From: Saprospiraceae bacterium
GTDB taxonomy: Bacteria; Bacteroidota; Bacteroidia; Chitinophagales; Saprospiraceae
Assembly (NCBI GenBank): GCA_016710235.1
Contig: JADJLG010000001.1
Coordinates: forward strand, 1,911,501 to 1,975,500
DNA: 64,000 bases
Direction: 5' to 3'
Shown piece after piece: positions 55,768 through 64,000 of this stretch (its first letter is position 1; the number at the start of each line of letters is the position of its first letter). Below the pieces are notes generated by a model. The model searched no databases. It had not been told where the DNA came from and was given only the letters and a program-made list of their open reading frames with translations. The position numbers were made by a program, and so were the translations under genes.

Positions 55768-56883
55768 TTAAGACAAAATATCTTCAACCGGCTTGTAAGG
55801 AAGATTGAAAGCTTTCGCCACGCCACCGTAAACAACATCACCGCGAACGATGTTGAGCCCAAGTTGAAGTGCTTTATTGTCCGAACAAGCTTGGCGCCAT
55901 CCTTTGTCCGCAAGCTGAATCGCATAAGGAAGTGTAGCATTGGTAAGAGCTACAGTTGATGTATAAGGTACGGCTCCGGGCATATTTGCCACACAATAAT
56001 GTACAACTCCGTCGACGAGGTAAATTGGATCGTCGTGTGTGGTCGGTTTGCTTGTCTCAATGCATCCTCCCTGATCAATTGCCACATCCACTAGTACTGT
56101 ACCCGGCTGCATAGTCGAGAGCATGTCTCTGGTCACCAAACTTGGAGCCTTTGCACCGGGGATAAGGACAGCTCCTATGATCAGATCGTGTGTCTGGACC
56201 AGATTCCTAATGGTAAGTTCGTTTGAAAACATAGTGGTCACGTTTGGAGGCATGACATCAGCGAGATAGCGAAGTCGTGGAAGGCTGACATCCAGGAGCG
56301 TAACTTGCGCCCCTAGTCCTGCAGCCATTTTTGCAGATTGGGTACCGACGATTCCGCCACCTAAAACCAAAACTTTGGCTGGAGGTACTCCCGGAACACC
56401 ACCCAAAAGAATTCCTTTTCCTTTTTGAGGTTTTTCTAGAAATTTTGCTCCTTCCTGCACTGCCATACGCCCTGCGACTTCAGACATCGGAATGAGCAAA
56501 GGCAAGCTTCTATCTGCCAGCTCAACAGTCTCGTAAGCAAGACAAATTGCTTTACTGTTGATCATAGCATTGGTCAATGGCTCATAAGAGGCAAAGTGAA
56601 AATATGTGAAGAGGAGTTGATTCGCTTTAATCAGGGGATATTCTGAAGCAATTGGTTCTTTTACTTTTATGATCATCTCCGCCTTGGCATATATTTCTTC
56701 TATGGTGGAGAGAATAGTAGCTCCGGCTGAGCGGTATGCGTCATCAGAAAAACCACTACCTATACCGGCTGTGCTCTGTACAAACACTTGGTGATTTCTT
56801 TTGGTGAGTTCCAGCGCGCCTGCAGGTGTGAGGGCAACTCGATTTTCGCTACTTTTGATTTCTTTTGGGACACCGATAATCAT
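55768..56883 (-). CDS. ald: Alanine dehydrogenase
   Basis: 371 residues from the ATG at 56883; an upstream in-frame frame (to 56976) adds a cysteine-rich stretch unlike the family and is not translated in my view. N-terminus MIIGVPKEIKSSENRVALTPAGALEL, substrate region SEVAGRMAVQEGAKFLEKPQKG, Rossmann fold VLVLGGGIVGTQSAKMAAGLGA (about 175-197), and DVAIDQGGCIETSKPTTHDDP. It interconverts alanine and pyruvate with NAD. Cytosolic. A TACTTTTG promoter-like box lies 16 bp upstream. Confidence 0.95.
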   Translation of the reverse strand: MIIGVPKEIKSSENRVALTPAGALELTKRNHQVFVQSTAGIGSGFSDDAYRSAGATILSTIEEIYAKAEMIIKVKEPIASEYPLIKANQLLFTYFHFASYEPLTNAMINSKAICLAYETVELADRSLPLLIPMSEVAGRMAVQEGAKFLEKPQKGKGILLGGVPGVPPAKVLVLGGGIVGTQSAKMAAGLGAQVTLLDVSLPRLRYLADVMPPNVTTMFSNELTIRNLVQTHDLIIGAVLIPGAKAPSLVTRDMLSTMQPGTVLVDVAIDQGGCIETSKPTTHDDPIYLVDGVVHYCVANMPGAVPYTSTVALTNATLPYAIQLADKGWRQACSDNKALQLGLNIVRGDVVYGGVAKAFNLPYKPVEDILS

Positions 56884-56899
56884 GGATTCTATTTTAGGG

Positions 56900-56907
56900 C
56901 AAAAGTA
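56900..56907 (-). promoter_or_regulatory. -7 promoter element (TACTTTTG) of ald
   Basis: Exact TAnnTTTG match 16 bp before the ald ATG, downstream of the hairpin at 56935-56966 on the same strand. Confidence 0.45.
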
Positions 56908-56934
56908 CAAACTAAACTCAATGCGTATGTCCCT

Positions 56935-56966
56935 AAAAAAAGATAGCCCGTATACTTTATACGGGC
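56935..56966 (-). terminator. Hairpin and T-run ahead of ald
   Basis: On the minus strand a perfect 9-bp stem (56958-56966 with 56946-56954, 3-nt loop) is followed four bases later by T7 (56941-56935). It lies upstream of the ald promoter-like box, so it probably ends upstream transcripts; an attenuator role is possible only if transcription starts further upstream. Confidence 0.6.
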
Positions 56967-56976
56967 AAATCTTCAT

Positions 56977-57154
56977 TTAATAACCAAAACTCAAAACTCA
57001 ACCACTATTATTCAAGAACCATGCCAAAAACCGAGCGGTCTTTTTAGGTTCTGATAAGCATTTAACAATCTGCTCTATAATAAAATTCAGATATTGCATC
57101 TTGTGATATCTAACTGTAAGACAGTCAATTAATTAAGTTGAATTTAAGTTATAG
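56977..57154. other. intergenic region upstream of ald
   Basis: AT-rich spacer between two terminator hairpins; nothing else recognised. Confidence 0.4.
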
Positions 57155-57200
57155 AATTCAAAATAAAATAAAAAAGGCCTTGTAGATGATACAAGGCCTT
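57155..57200 (-). terminator. Rho-independent terminator
   Basis: Perfect 11-bp stem (57190-57200 with 57174-57184, 5-nt loop) followed on the minus strand by a T-rich run. It ends the lipoprotein gene at 57226. Confidence 0.88.
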
Positions 57201-57225
57201 ATACTTAGGGAATACTTTTCAGTTT

Positions 57226-57663
57226 TTAATGCTCCAGAAGCTTAAATTTTGAAGGATCATTGACCTTGAAAAGATAAGATCTGGTGCAGGTTTCATGAAC
57301 GTACTGATCAAAACCTTCAACAATTCCTGTAGCAACCAAACGTTTGTATTTTTCGTTTCTGGCATCAGAATAAACGGCACTGGGCACTGCTTCTGTAAAA
57401 TCGATGCGCAGCGTATAATCGTAATTGTCCGGATCTCTGACAAAAATGGCTGAAGAACTGATCAAAACATTGTTGTCACCCAATGTCATTTCAATTGTCC
57501 TTTCCTCACCTTCGCAAGGCATTTTTTTACCACAGGGGCCTGCACAATCACCAGAAGCAATCATTCCTTTCAACCCGTGGATCGTTTTTGCTTTTGGCGA
57601 ACAGCTTGAACCTATGAATACAACAAGACTCAGCAAGGAAATGGCGAATTGTATTTGTTTCAT
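57226..57663 (-). CDS. Lipoprotein, unknown
   Basis: 145 residues. Lipobox GSSC with Cys21 after a hydrophobic signal. The mature part has Cys pairs (GDCAGPCGKKMPC) and a compact strand-rich domain (ERTIEMTLGDNNVLISSSAIFVRDP, TLRIDFTEAVPSAVYS, YKRLVATGIVEGF, CTRSYLFKVNDPSKFKLLEH). I do not recognise a family. Envelope lipoprotein by the lipobox. It has its own terminator and lies 40 bp downstream of the S46 peptidase gene. Confidence 0.7.
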   Translation of the reverse strand: MKQIQFAISLLSLVVFIGSSCSPKAKTIHGLKGMIASGDCAGPCGKKMPCEGEERTIEMTLGDNNVLISSSAIFVRDPDNYDYTLRIDFTEAVPSAVYSDARNEKYKRLVATGIVEGFDQYVHETCTRSYLFKVNDPSKFKLLEH

Positions 57664-57702
57664 TATCTATTAAGATTGATATATGTAATATTAATAATTT
57701 GC

Positions 57703-59769
57703 TTACTTCCCGGAAAGTTCACCGGCCAGTCTCTCAGCGCGATAGATGTACTTCAATGCCGCATAAATACCACCTGCGTGTACAGAAACAGAGCGATTGC
57801 TCGATTCATCAAAAATGAAGTTGCCTGGGAGAGATTCGATATTGCCATCAAAAATCAAACCGACGGCTTCTTTATTTTTATTGATGATAGCACTTCCAGA
57901 ATTGCCGCCAATGATGTCGTTTGTCGAAACAAAGTTCATCGGTGCTTTGAGCAATTCTACAGGAGGATTTTGCCATCTTGCAGGAAGAGCGAAAGGGTAT
58001 TTTCCGTCGAAAGAAGTATTTCTGTCGTAAAGTCCGTAATACGAAGTTTTGTATGGAGCGGTAGTTCCGTTATAATCATACGCTTTTACAAGACCATCTG
58101 CCAATCTCAATGTAAAAGTCGCATCTGGTGGTAAATTATTGCCTTTTACTTTGAAAACATGGTTAGCAATCTTTGCTTCCAAAGCACGTCTGCGGGCAAG
58201 GGTAGACTGGAATGCATTGACGGCTTCATTAAATTTTGGTACTATTTGCCTGGAGACATCAAGTAAAGGGTCATTGTATTTCTTGAATTTGTCTGCCGGC
58301 TTTTCCAAAATTTTGCTCAACTCCTTGGTGCTGGTAAAATCTGTCTTGTCCAATATTTTTTCCACTCTGGCCATTGGCGATTTTCCATCTAACACTTTAT
58401 CGACATACTTGAATTCCGGATGCTCGAAATCTTTAAGCTCTTGCAAATACAAGGCAAAAAGTTCTTTTTCTTTTGGTTCGTTCAATTTGGCAGAAAGGTT
58501 TGTAATGTCTTTTCTAAGTTTTTCAATATTCGGTCCATTGTTGGGTTTTTCCATTGCAGCTTCGTATTGACCCAAAACATGGATCAACTTTGCTCCAGCG
58601 CCTTTGATATCACTAGGTGAAGCTAAAGTAACGGTAGAGCCATATTTTCGAAGGCCATCTACTATTTTGCCGAGCTCATTCCAAGGGTCTTCACCTTTTA
58701 GTTTGGTTTTAGAGCGAATTTCGTCTTCAGTAGCCTTTTTTCTGGTCATCAAAGCAGGAGTTTTTAACCCACCCAATATGCCTGTAAATGCTTTCATACT
58801 ATTGGAAAGTCCAAAGATGTCGTTGAGAAGATCGACGTTTGGATTTTTTTCATATTCTTTAAGCATCATATTGTGTCTGCTGGTCAACATGGCAATTTGA
58901 GCAGGGAAACGAATGTCTCTATCATATTCCAGTTGTTTATAAGTACGATAACGCTCTGTATTGCCCGGATTTCCCACTACAAATACGGGTTCGCCTTCTT
59001 TCGCGCCTTCAATGTTAAATTTAAAATAATGGTCTGATGTGTTTAAAGGATTTCCATTTTCATCATAAGCTCTCCAAAAAGTGCAGTCTAGATCATAGCG
59101 CGGATAGGTGAAGTTGTCAGGTGCTCCACCGAAGAATCCAAGATCTGTTTCAGGGATGAAAACGAGGCGGATGTCGTTGTATTTTTTGTATCCATACATA
59201 CTGAATTTTCCACCACTGTAGTAAGTAACTGTTTGCAATCGGAGCCCTTTCCAACCGTCTTTCATTGAATATTCCCGGGAGATCTGGGCCAATGCACTAT
59301 CTCTGTAAACAGCCCTTTCATTGTCATCTTTTGCTTTGTCCATTTGGCTTAGCACTTTGTCGGATATATCGTCTACCATGATCAATTGTTCAACGAACAG
59401 TCCTTCTGATTTTCTCTCGTCCGCGAGAGTGGCAGCATAAAAACCGTTCTTCTCAAAATCTTCGCCCTCTTTTTGTAAAGCCGGAGCGACATCTCGGGAG
59501 CAGTGGTGATTCGTCATGATCAATCCGTTAGGAGATACAAATGAGGCACTACACCATGAAGCAAACCTTAATGCTGACTTGCGTACATCTGAGTACCAAT
59601 CATCAGGTGGAGTAAATCCGTAAGCTTCTTTGAACCATTCTTTTGGTGGATTTTCAAAAGTCCACATCTTGCCGTAATCAAATCTTTGCGGTTTGGACAG
59701 GTCTTGTTGTGCCTGAACTTGGACTAAAGTACATAGCCCGACGATAATGACTAAAAGTTGTTTTTGCAT
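57703..59769 (-). CDS. S46 family dipeptidyl peptidase, DPP7-like
   Basis: 688 residues from the ATG at 59769 (upstream in-frame ATG at 59823 precedes the signal and is rejected). The signal peptide ends VQVQAQ. S46 family: W-FENPP near the N-terminus, catalytic His in LIMTNHHCSRD (about 88-89), and catalytic Ser624 in GGNSGSAI. Two residues that follow the serine region read FDGN: in DPP7 (broad specificity) a Gly is here, while in DPP11 (Asp/Glu) an Arg is here, so DPP7-like is likely. It removes dipeptides from the N-terminus of extracellular peptides in the periplasm. Likely feeds amino acids to the cell together with the M1 peptidase gene upstream. Confidence 0.92.
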   Translation of the reverse strand: MQKQLLVIIVGLCTLVQVQAQQDLSKPQRFDYGKMWTFENPPKEWFKEAYGFTPPDDWYSDVRKSALRFASWCSASFVSPNGLIMTNHHCSRDVAPALQKEGEDFEKNGFYAATLADERKSEGLFVEQLIMVDDISDKVLSQMDKAKDDNERAVYRDSALAQISREYSMKDGWKGLRLQTVTYYSGGKFSMYGYKKYNDIRLVFIPETDLGFFGGAPDNFTYPRYDLDCTFWRAYDENGNPLNTSDHYFKFNIEGAKEGEPVFVVGNPGNTERYRTYKQLEYDRDIRFPAQIAMLTSRHNMMLKEYEKNPNVDLLNDIFGLSNSMKAFTGILGGLKTPALMTRKKATEDEIRSKTKLKGEDPWNELGKIVDGLRKYGSTVTLASPSDIKGAGAKLIHVLGQYEAAMEKPNNGPNIEKLRKDITNLSAKLNEPKEKELFALYLQELKDFEHPEFKYVDKVLDGKSPMARVEKILDKTDFTSTKELSKILEKPADKFKKYNDPLLDVSRQIVPKFNEAVNAFQSTLARRRALEAKIANHVFKVKGNNLPPDATFTLRLADGLVKAYDYNGTTAPYKTSYYGLYDRNTSFDGKYPFALPARWQNPPVELLKAPMNFVSTNDIIGGNSGSAIINKNKEAVGLIFDGNIESLPGNFIFDESSNRSVSVHAGGIYAALKYIYRAERLAGELSGK

Positions 59770-59797
59770 GAAATAATATTTGTATTGTTTTGCGCGG

Positions 59798-59805
59798 CAA
59801 ATATA
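59798..59805 (-). promoter_or_regulatory. -7 promoter element (TATATTTG) of the S46 peptidase gene
   Basis: Exact TAnnTTTG match 28 bp before the ATG at 59769; a TTTG lies 15 bp upstream of it on the same strand. Confidence 0.45.
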
Positions 59806-59868
59806 TGGCAAAAACCCTTGCAAATGCGATAATTCAGGGCTTTGCCTGCTGCCGGATTTCGATTTTCG

Positions 59869-61755
59869 TTACTTCGCTTCTTCAAAAGCTTCTTCGATGG
59901 ATCTTCTGGTTATGGGATGATAGCTTGATTTTGCTTGAGCATAAAGCTCCTCGGCTTCTTTTCTGAATCCTACTTTGATCATATTCTCATAAATAGGAAG
60001 TACGAATTTGCGTCTTCCTGTGTGGAGCAAAAATTCAGTTGCAGATGGGATAATATTTTTTCTGTATCCGGATTCAAGACCAAATTGAATCCATGCAAAG
60101 CGAATTTCGGCATTTGCAGTTTTTGAGAATGAATAGCTCTCGTCAATGAGTTTGATGCTGTCGGACATCATCGTGACCGGCAACTGTCGGATAAAATGCA
60201 ACCATTCGTGGGTGGACCAATTTGTTGTCATCGCTTTGGATGGATTTTGACCAGACTTCCATTTGTCTGCAAAGATGTCTACCGCTTTGAACCGATTGAC
60301 CTGGTAAGAAGGCATAAATGCTGGCATACCGGTTCCGTACAACCAACTATCGACGTCATGGATAGCACTGCTGTCATTATTTAAAAGATGAACGGATAGA
60401 AAATCTCTAAATTTTTCGGTTGTCATAGATGAAAACTCAAACTGGTGAAAATAAGTCTTCAGGAAAGTATCAAACGCCGGTCTTCCATATTTCTCTTCGA
60501 GATATCTCAAAAAGATTTTGCCTTTTTCGTAAGCGATATCGGAAAGTCCATCTTCAGGATTGGAATAATTTCCTTTAAGTTTGGTCAATGGGTTGTCAGT
60601 GCCATAATCTACCAGAGTTTTTTGAAGGTCTTGATAACCCAGTAAACTCAACATATCTGCATATTCTTTGCCGTAAAGTTGTTCCATGATACGACTTTCA
60701 AAATATGTGGTAAATCCTTCGTTGAGCCAGAAGTCATTCCAGGTAGAATTGGTTACAAGATTGCCTGACCAGGAATGCGCAAGCTCATGAGCCAAAAGAC
60801 TTGTGAGGGAGCGATCTCCTACCAGAATGGTTGGAGTAGCAAAAGTCAACATAGGATTTTCCATGCCTCCAAACGGAAAACTTGATGGAAGGACGATCAC
60901 ATCATACCTTCCCCAAGGGTAGTGGCCATATAGTTCTTCTGCAGTAATCAGCATTTTTTCAAGATCAGCAAATTCATAGTGAGCTCTTTCCAAAACTCCG
61001 GGTTCCGCATATACTCCTGTCCTTGGTCCTATCGGTTTGAATGCAAAATCTCCGGCAGCAAGAGCCATGAGATAAGCCGGGATGGGGATATCCATTTTGA
61101 ATTGGTAAATCCCAGAACTTTGTTTCTCAGTTGGATTCCTTGCACTCATGGCAGCCATCATTCCCACAGGTACTTCTACAGTGGCATCATAAGTAAAACG
61201 GATGCCTGGACCGTCTTGGCAAGGGACCCAGCTGCGTGCGAAAATAGATTGGCTCTGAGTGAAGAAAAAGGGTAGTTTTTTACTGGCAGTCAACTCCGGA
61301 TCCATCCACTGTAGCGCCAATGCTTCGGGTGAAGTTTTGTAATATACTGTCACTAAATCTGTTTGTTTGTCAACAGGTATAATCATTGGTTGTCCAAGGA
61401 TGCTGTCAGTAATTCCGTTGGCAAATTTTGCAGTGTTCTTTTGACCTCCTGCACTGACAAATACTGAATCAATCTGTAGACCGAGATTATCTAAAATAAA
61501 CTCGTTTCCATGTGGTAAGCTTAAAGTAAAATCAACTCTGCCTTCAATTATTTTTTTCTCAAAATTCAATTTCAGATTCAGATTAAGGTGCTTTGCCGCA
61601 GTTATATCAGGTCTGCTAAAGCTATGAGGATCCGGTCTTTGACCTAAAGCTTGTGGTGAATAATCTTTGCCGGGTTTGCATTCAAAAAAAAGGAAAGTTA
61701 CGATCAATAAATAGAAAGTAATTTTCAAAATGAGGCCAAATCTGTTTATAAACAT
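59869..61755 (-). CDS. M1 family aminopeptidase, probable lipoprotein
   Basis: 628 residues from the ATG at 61755; a longer in-frame reading to 61893 runs into the neighbouring DUF1569-like gene and is rejected. The N-terminus has a hydrophobic signal ending near FFEC, a weak lipobox. Substrate motif GGMEN (about 299) and zinc site HELAH (323-327) with the downstream Glu in LNEGFTTYFES. The N-terminal domain (about 55-240) is a beta-sandwich and the C-terminal part is helical (YPITRRSIEEAFEE-type end), as in LTA4 hydrolase/M1 enzymes. Removes N-terminal residues from peptides. The next upstream gene ends 19 bp away. Confidence 0.9.
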   Translation of the reverse strand: MFINRFGLILKITFYLLIVTFLFFECKPGKDYSPQALGQRPDPHSFSRPDITAAKHLNLNLKLNFEKKIIEGRVDFTLSLPHGNEFILDNLGLQIDSVFVSAGGQKNTAKFANGITDSILGQPMIIPVDKQTDLVTVYYKTSPEALALQWMDPELTASKKLPFFFTQSQSIFARSWVPCQDGPGIRFTYDATVEVPVGMMAAMSARNPTEKQSSGIYQFKMDIPIPAYLMALAAGDFAFKPIGPRTGVYAEPGVLERAHYEFADLEKMLITAEELYGHYPWGRYDVIVLPSSFPFGGMENPMLTFATPTILVGDRSLTSLLAHELAHSWSGNLVTNSTWNDFWLNEGFTTYFESRIMEQLYGKEYADMLSLLGYQDLQKTLVDYGTDNPLTKLKGNYSNPEDGLSDIAYEKGKIFLRYLEEKYGRPAFDTFLKTYFHQFEFSSMTTEKFRDFLSVHLLNNDSSAIHDVDSWLYGTGMPAFMPSYQVNRFKAVDIFADKWKSGQNPSKAMTTNWSTHEWLHFIRQLPVTMMSDSIKLIDESYSFSKTANAEIRFAWIQFGLESGYRKNIIPSATEFLLHTGRRKFVLPIYENMIKVGFRKEAEELYAQAKSSYHPITRRSIEEAFEEAK

Positions 61756-61774
61756 GGATGTGAGTTTCTGAAAA

Positions 61775-62233
61775 TTAAACGCCAAATTGTGTGAGATGAT
61801 GGTCAAGATGTTTAGCAAACATATTGTTCCACTCATTAGAATTGAGTTTGCCAAAAGAATGTGATTCTTTGCCATCAAAATAAGATTCTCCAAGCTCTTG
61901 TATGCGGCGGAGATAATTGATCAATCTTGTTTTTTCTGCTGCCAGATTGTATTCACCGGTTTTCAGAAAAGCTGGTGATGTTTTGAGGTTTTTTTTGTAA
62001 GGTGCTGTTCCTGTAACCGTTTTTTTAACGATTGTTTTTAGCAGGAGCTGCATCAACAAACCAGGCTTGGGGTGAATATTTTCATATACCAGTTCATAAG
62101 TGACACAGCAATGAGCGATCATTTGGGCAGCATTCATTTTTCCCCATTGAGGGTTTGTAGTGTCTTGAATTTTTTGAATTCTTGAGATAAATTGTTCAGT
62201 AACTTCAGAAGAAAAAATATTTGGAATTGGCAT
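61775..62233 (-). CDS. DUF1569/DinB-like protein
   Basis: 152 residues, no signal. The pattern WGKMNAAQMIAHCCVTYELVYEN, with a conserved Met-Asn-x-x-Gln-Met-x-x-His, and the terminal helix FAKHLDHHLTQFGV, match the DUF1569 group of the DinB-like four-helix fold, which often binds a metal through three His. The His residues at about 41 and 143-146 are candidates. Function unknown. It lies 19 bp before the M1 peptidase start, so co-transcription is likely. Confidence 0.8.
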   Translation of the reverse strand: MPIPNIFSSEVTEQFISRIQKIQDTTNPQWGKMNAAQMIAHCCVTYELVYENIHPKPGLLMQLLLKTIVKKTVTGTAPYKKNLKTSPAFLKTGEYNLAAEKTRLINYLRRIQELGESYFDGKESHSFGKLNSNEWNNMFAKHLDHHLTQFGV

Positions 62234-62261
62234 GTTGTTTTAAATTGTTCCGCAAATGTAA

Positions 62262-63710
62262 TTAGTTTTTGAAGATAATACCTGTTTGAGCTGAAGAGAC
62301 ATAATAGTATAGTCCAGTTGGAAAGTCTGCCAAGTGGATGATTTCAGAATTTTTATCCTTAAAGATTTTTTTAAGAATAGCATGCCCCTGGAAATCTGAG
62401 ATCAGCAATAGCTCACCACTTTTATCCGGAGTAAAACTCCATTCATTACCCACGAGCAAGATTCCTGATTTTTTTTGAAAGTAGGGATGGTCTAGAATTT
62501 TTGAAGGGAAGGACATTTCGTAAGCACCAATATCAGGTTTTGTGTCCATTCTTCTACTAGTATAATTGGTGTCTGGAATGAAGGAATGATCTGGTCGTAA
62601 ATAGTATGAGCCAATTGAATCCAAAATGATTATACCCTGATCTATGAGAGGAGAGTTTTGAGTAAGATTGTAATCTCCATTAGCCACATCGCGAAACTGA
62701 GCATCATTCAAATTTGCAAATATTCTGTTGGCTGCTGTATCCAACATTGAAATGCTACCATTGATCAAACCACCTGTAATTGTGCCACCGAAAAAATTAT
62801 TTTTTGCGAATAATTTTTCAGTACCATTTGCTACTTGAATAAAGTTGCCCTTATTTTTTTTATTGATCAATGTGTTGTTTACCAAATACACTTGATGGGG
62901 TGCCTTGTTATTGAGTCCTTCTAATCCGTAACCGAACAGATTGTTGTTGGCAGAAAAATTTCCCTGTTCTATAATGTTTCCGATAAAAATTGATATGCCT
63001 CCATTTGGTAAGTCAATATTTCTGCTGTCATTGGATGCAATATTTCCTATATAATTGTAAGCTACAAAATTGAATTTTGCCCTTGATTTTAATTCATGAC
63101 CCTCTGCATTTGCATCAATGGTAGTTGAATATTTTAAACTGAAAGTATCGATATGTCCCACGTAAATATTGTGCTGGTAGCCTGGATTCATTTCGCTCCC
63201 ATTTTGTTTAAAATAACATTGCTCCATATGGACTGAACAAGAATCAATGGCGCCACACAGAAAGCCCATTTCATTGTCAGAAAAAATGCATTGTCGTATC
63301 ATTATATTTTTACCTTCTAATCTGATTCCTGCTCCATTATGGTCAACTACTTTACAATTTTGGAAATGTAATGATTGGATGATGCAATGATTGCCTGCAA
63401 TCACAAAAATTCCTTTGCCATTGCTCTGATCTGTTGCAATTTTGTTTCCAGCCCTTAAAACAGGAAAACCTGATGTTGATTTGATCAATAATCTATTTTG
63501 TCTCCATACGACTTGTGGCACATCCTCATACAAGGCTGAATCAATGGATATTGTATCACCTGAATTGACTTGAGCTTGAATGGTCCACCAGTTTTTTTCT
63601 GGCCGGGTTGGACCGACATACCATATTCTGGCATTCGTTTCAGAAAGGAAAAAAAGTGAGCAGATTAAATAGAAATGAATTCTGGTATGAAAACGTTGAT
63701 TTGAATGCAT
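62262..63710 (-). CDS. Secreted right-handed beta-helix protein with T9SS-like tail
   Basis: 482 residues. Signal peptide at about 10-27 (YLICSLFFLSETNA). Repeated strands of ~22 residues with Asn/Asp turns form a parallel beta-helix (about 40-370: KGIFVIAGNHCIIQSLHF, CKVVDHNGAGIRLEGKNIMIRQCIF, GHELKSRAKFNFVAYNYIGN, NNLFGYGLEGLNNKAPHQVYLVNNTLINKK). The last ~75 residues are a type A sorting-like domain (LLLISDFQGHAILKKIF, FPTGLYYYVSS). The GHELK-SRAKF-like element is reminiscent of pectate-lyase-like helix proteins, but no catalytic site can be assigned. Follows the TolC-like gene by 5 bp. Confidence 0.8.
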   Translation of the reverse strand: MHSNQRFHTRIHFYLICSLFFLSETNARIWYVGPTRPEKNWWTIQAQVNSGDTISIDSALYEDVPQVVWRQNRLLIKSTSGFPVLRAGNKIATDQSNGKGIFVIAGNHCIIQSLHFQNCKVVDHNGAGIRLEGKNIMIRQCIFSDNEMGFLCGAIDSCSVHMEQCYFKQNGSEMNPGYQHNIYVGHIDTFSLKYSTTIDANAEGHELKSRAKFNFVAYNYIGNIASNDSRNIDLPNGGISIFIGNIIEQGNFSANNNLFGYGLEGLNNKAPHQVYLVNNTLINKKNKGNFIQVANGTEKLFAKNNFFGGTITGGLINGSISMLDTAANRIFANLNDAQFRDVANGDYNLTQNSPLIDQGIIILDSIGSYYLRPDHSFIPDTNYTSRRMDTKPDIGAYEMSFPSKILDHPYFQKKSGILLVGNEWSFTPDKSGELLLISDFQGHAILKKIFKDKNSEIIHLADFPTGLYYYVSSAQTGIIFKN

Positions 63711-63715
63711 ATATT

Positions 63716-64000
63716 TTACAATGGTAAATCTGCTAATCTTCGGATTTTAATTTCTGACATTTTAGCAGCATAGTTGAGTTGAATCGATTGGAGCATTGCA
63801 TTCTCATACGTTTGTTGTGCAAGATTGAGGTCGAGAATTGTTGATTGGTTTAACTGAAACTTCGTCAACATGATTTCAATCAGTCTGGATGCTTTTTCCA
63901 GCGTTAAATTTTGTTCATCACACTGCTTGAGTAAATTATCATGTCTTTCCATTTCAGTTGCAAGCTGTGAAAGTAACTGGATGTACAATAGATTTTTTTG
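63716..64000 (-). CDS. TolC-family outer-membrane efflux protein, C-terminal end only
   Basis: About 94 residues are visible; the frame is open to the window edge so the N-terminus lies to the right. The sequence is two long amphipathic helices with the family pattern LLSQLATEMERHDNLLKQCDEQ, then LEKASRLIEIMLTKFQLNQSTILDLNLAQQTYENAMLQ, then SIQLNYAAKMSEIKIRRLADLPL, as in the coiled-coil tunnel of TolC proteins. It may belong to an export or efflux system encoded to the right. Family call is moderately sure. Confidence 0.65.
   Translation of the reverse strand, partial: QKNLLYIQLLSQLATEMERHDNLLKQCDEQNLTLEKASRLIEIMLTKFQLNQSTILDLNLAQQTYENAMLQSIQLNYAAKMSEIKIRRLADLPL

Overview
The window reads as chromosomal DNA of a Bacteroidota bacterium, most like the Saprospiria/Saprospiraceae group. 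The grounds are: many secreted proteins with type IX secretion (T9SS) C-terminal sorting domains (type A on several genes, type B on the 1844-residue protein); few Shine-Dalgarno sequences; recurrent TAnnTTTG (-7 type) promoter motifs; lipobox lipoproteins; a group III truncated haemoglobin; and an AT-rich base composition. The species assignment is inference. I found no rRNA, tRNA, CRISPR array, transposase or phage gene.

Layout. 1-5400: 3' truncated gpmI, a DUF4783-like protein, an OmpH/Skp-like chaperone, asnS, and two small unknown proteins. 5500-10500 (mostly minus): truncated haemoglobin, a secreted cytochrome c/copper monooxygenase-like protein paired with a redoxin-like protein, and RNase R. 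11000-13900: an ABC transporter operon with its own YtrA-type GntR regulator and a GIN-domain protein, preceded by a promoter with a perfect palindrome. 13900-15100: mtgA and a small membrane protein. 15100-28900: an island of T9SS cargo. It holds a beta-helix protein whose sorting domain lies beyond an in-frame TGA, three tandem paralogues built from shared ends and exchangeable middles (one frameshifted), a cysteine-rich cargo gene whose 5' end runs into a 75-bp TG microsatellite, and a very large type B cargo protein.

28900-38100 (plus): membrane pyrophosphatase, two FKBP lipoproteins, prfB with its programmed +1 frameshift, an NfuA-like Fe-S protein and a DsbD-like reductase. 38100-46500: a HExxH/TolB-propeller/outer-membrane-barrel protein, a DUF1573 lipoprotein, a haloperoxidase-fold protein that has lost its vanadate-site residues, and feoAB. 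46500-50600: an ECF sigma factor translationally overlapped by a membrane/outer-membrane-barrel protein, a possible small RNA, and a polytopic membrane protein. 50600-54000 (minus): a compact run trxA - DUF58 - PPK2 - Hsp15-like - ECF sigma - small anti-sigma-like protein. 54000-64000: a DUF3810-like HExxH protein, a small HTH protein, alanine dehydrogenase, a lipoprotein, an S46 dipeptidyl peptidase, an M1 aminopeptidase, a DUF1569-like protein, a beta-helix cargo protein and the end of a TolC-like efflux protein.

Most genes are housekeeping or envelope functions. The parts most worth a second look are the 17.1-22.0 kb cassette array, the TG microsatellite, the haloperoxidase pseudo-enzyme, the sigma/barrel pair and the candidate small RNA. 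I see no convincing complete new defence or mobile system.
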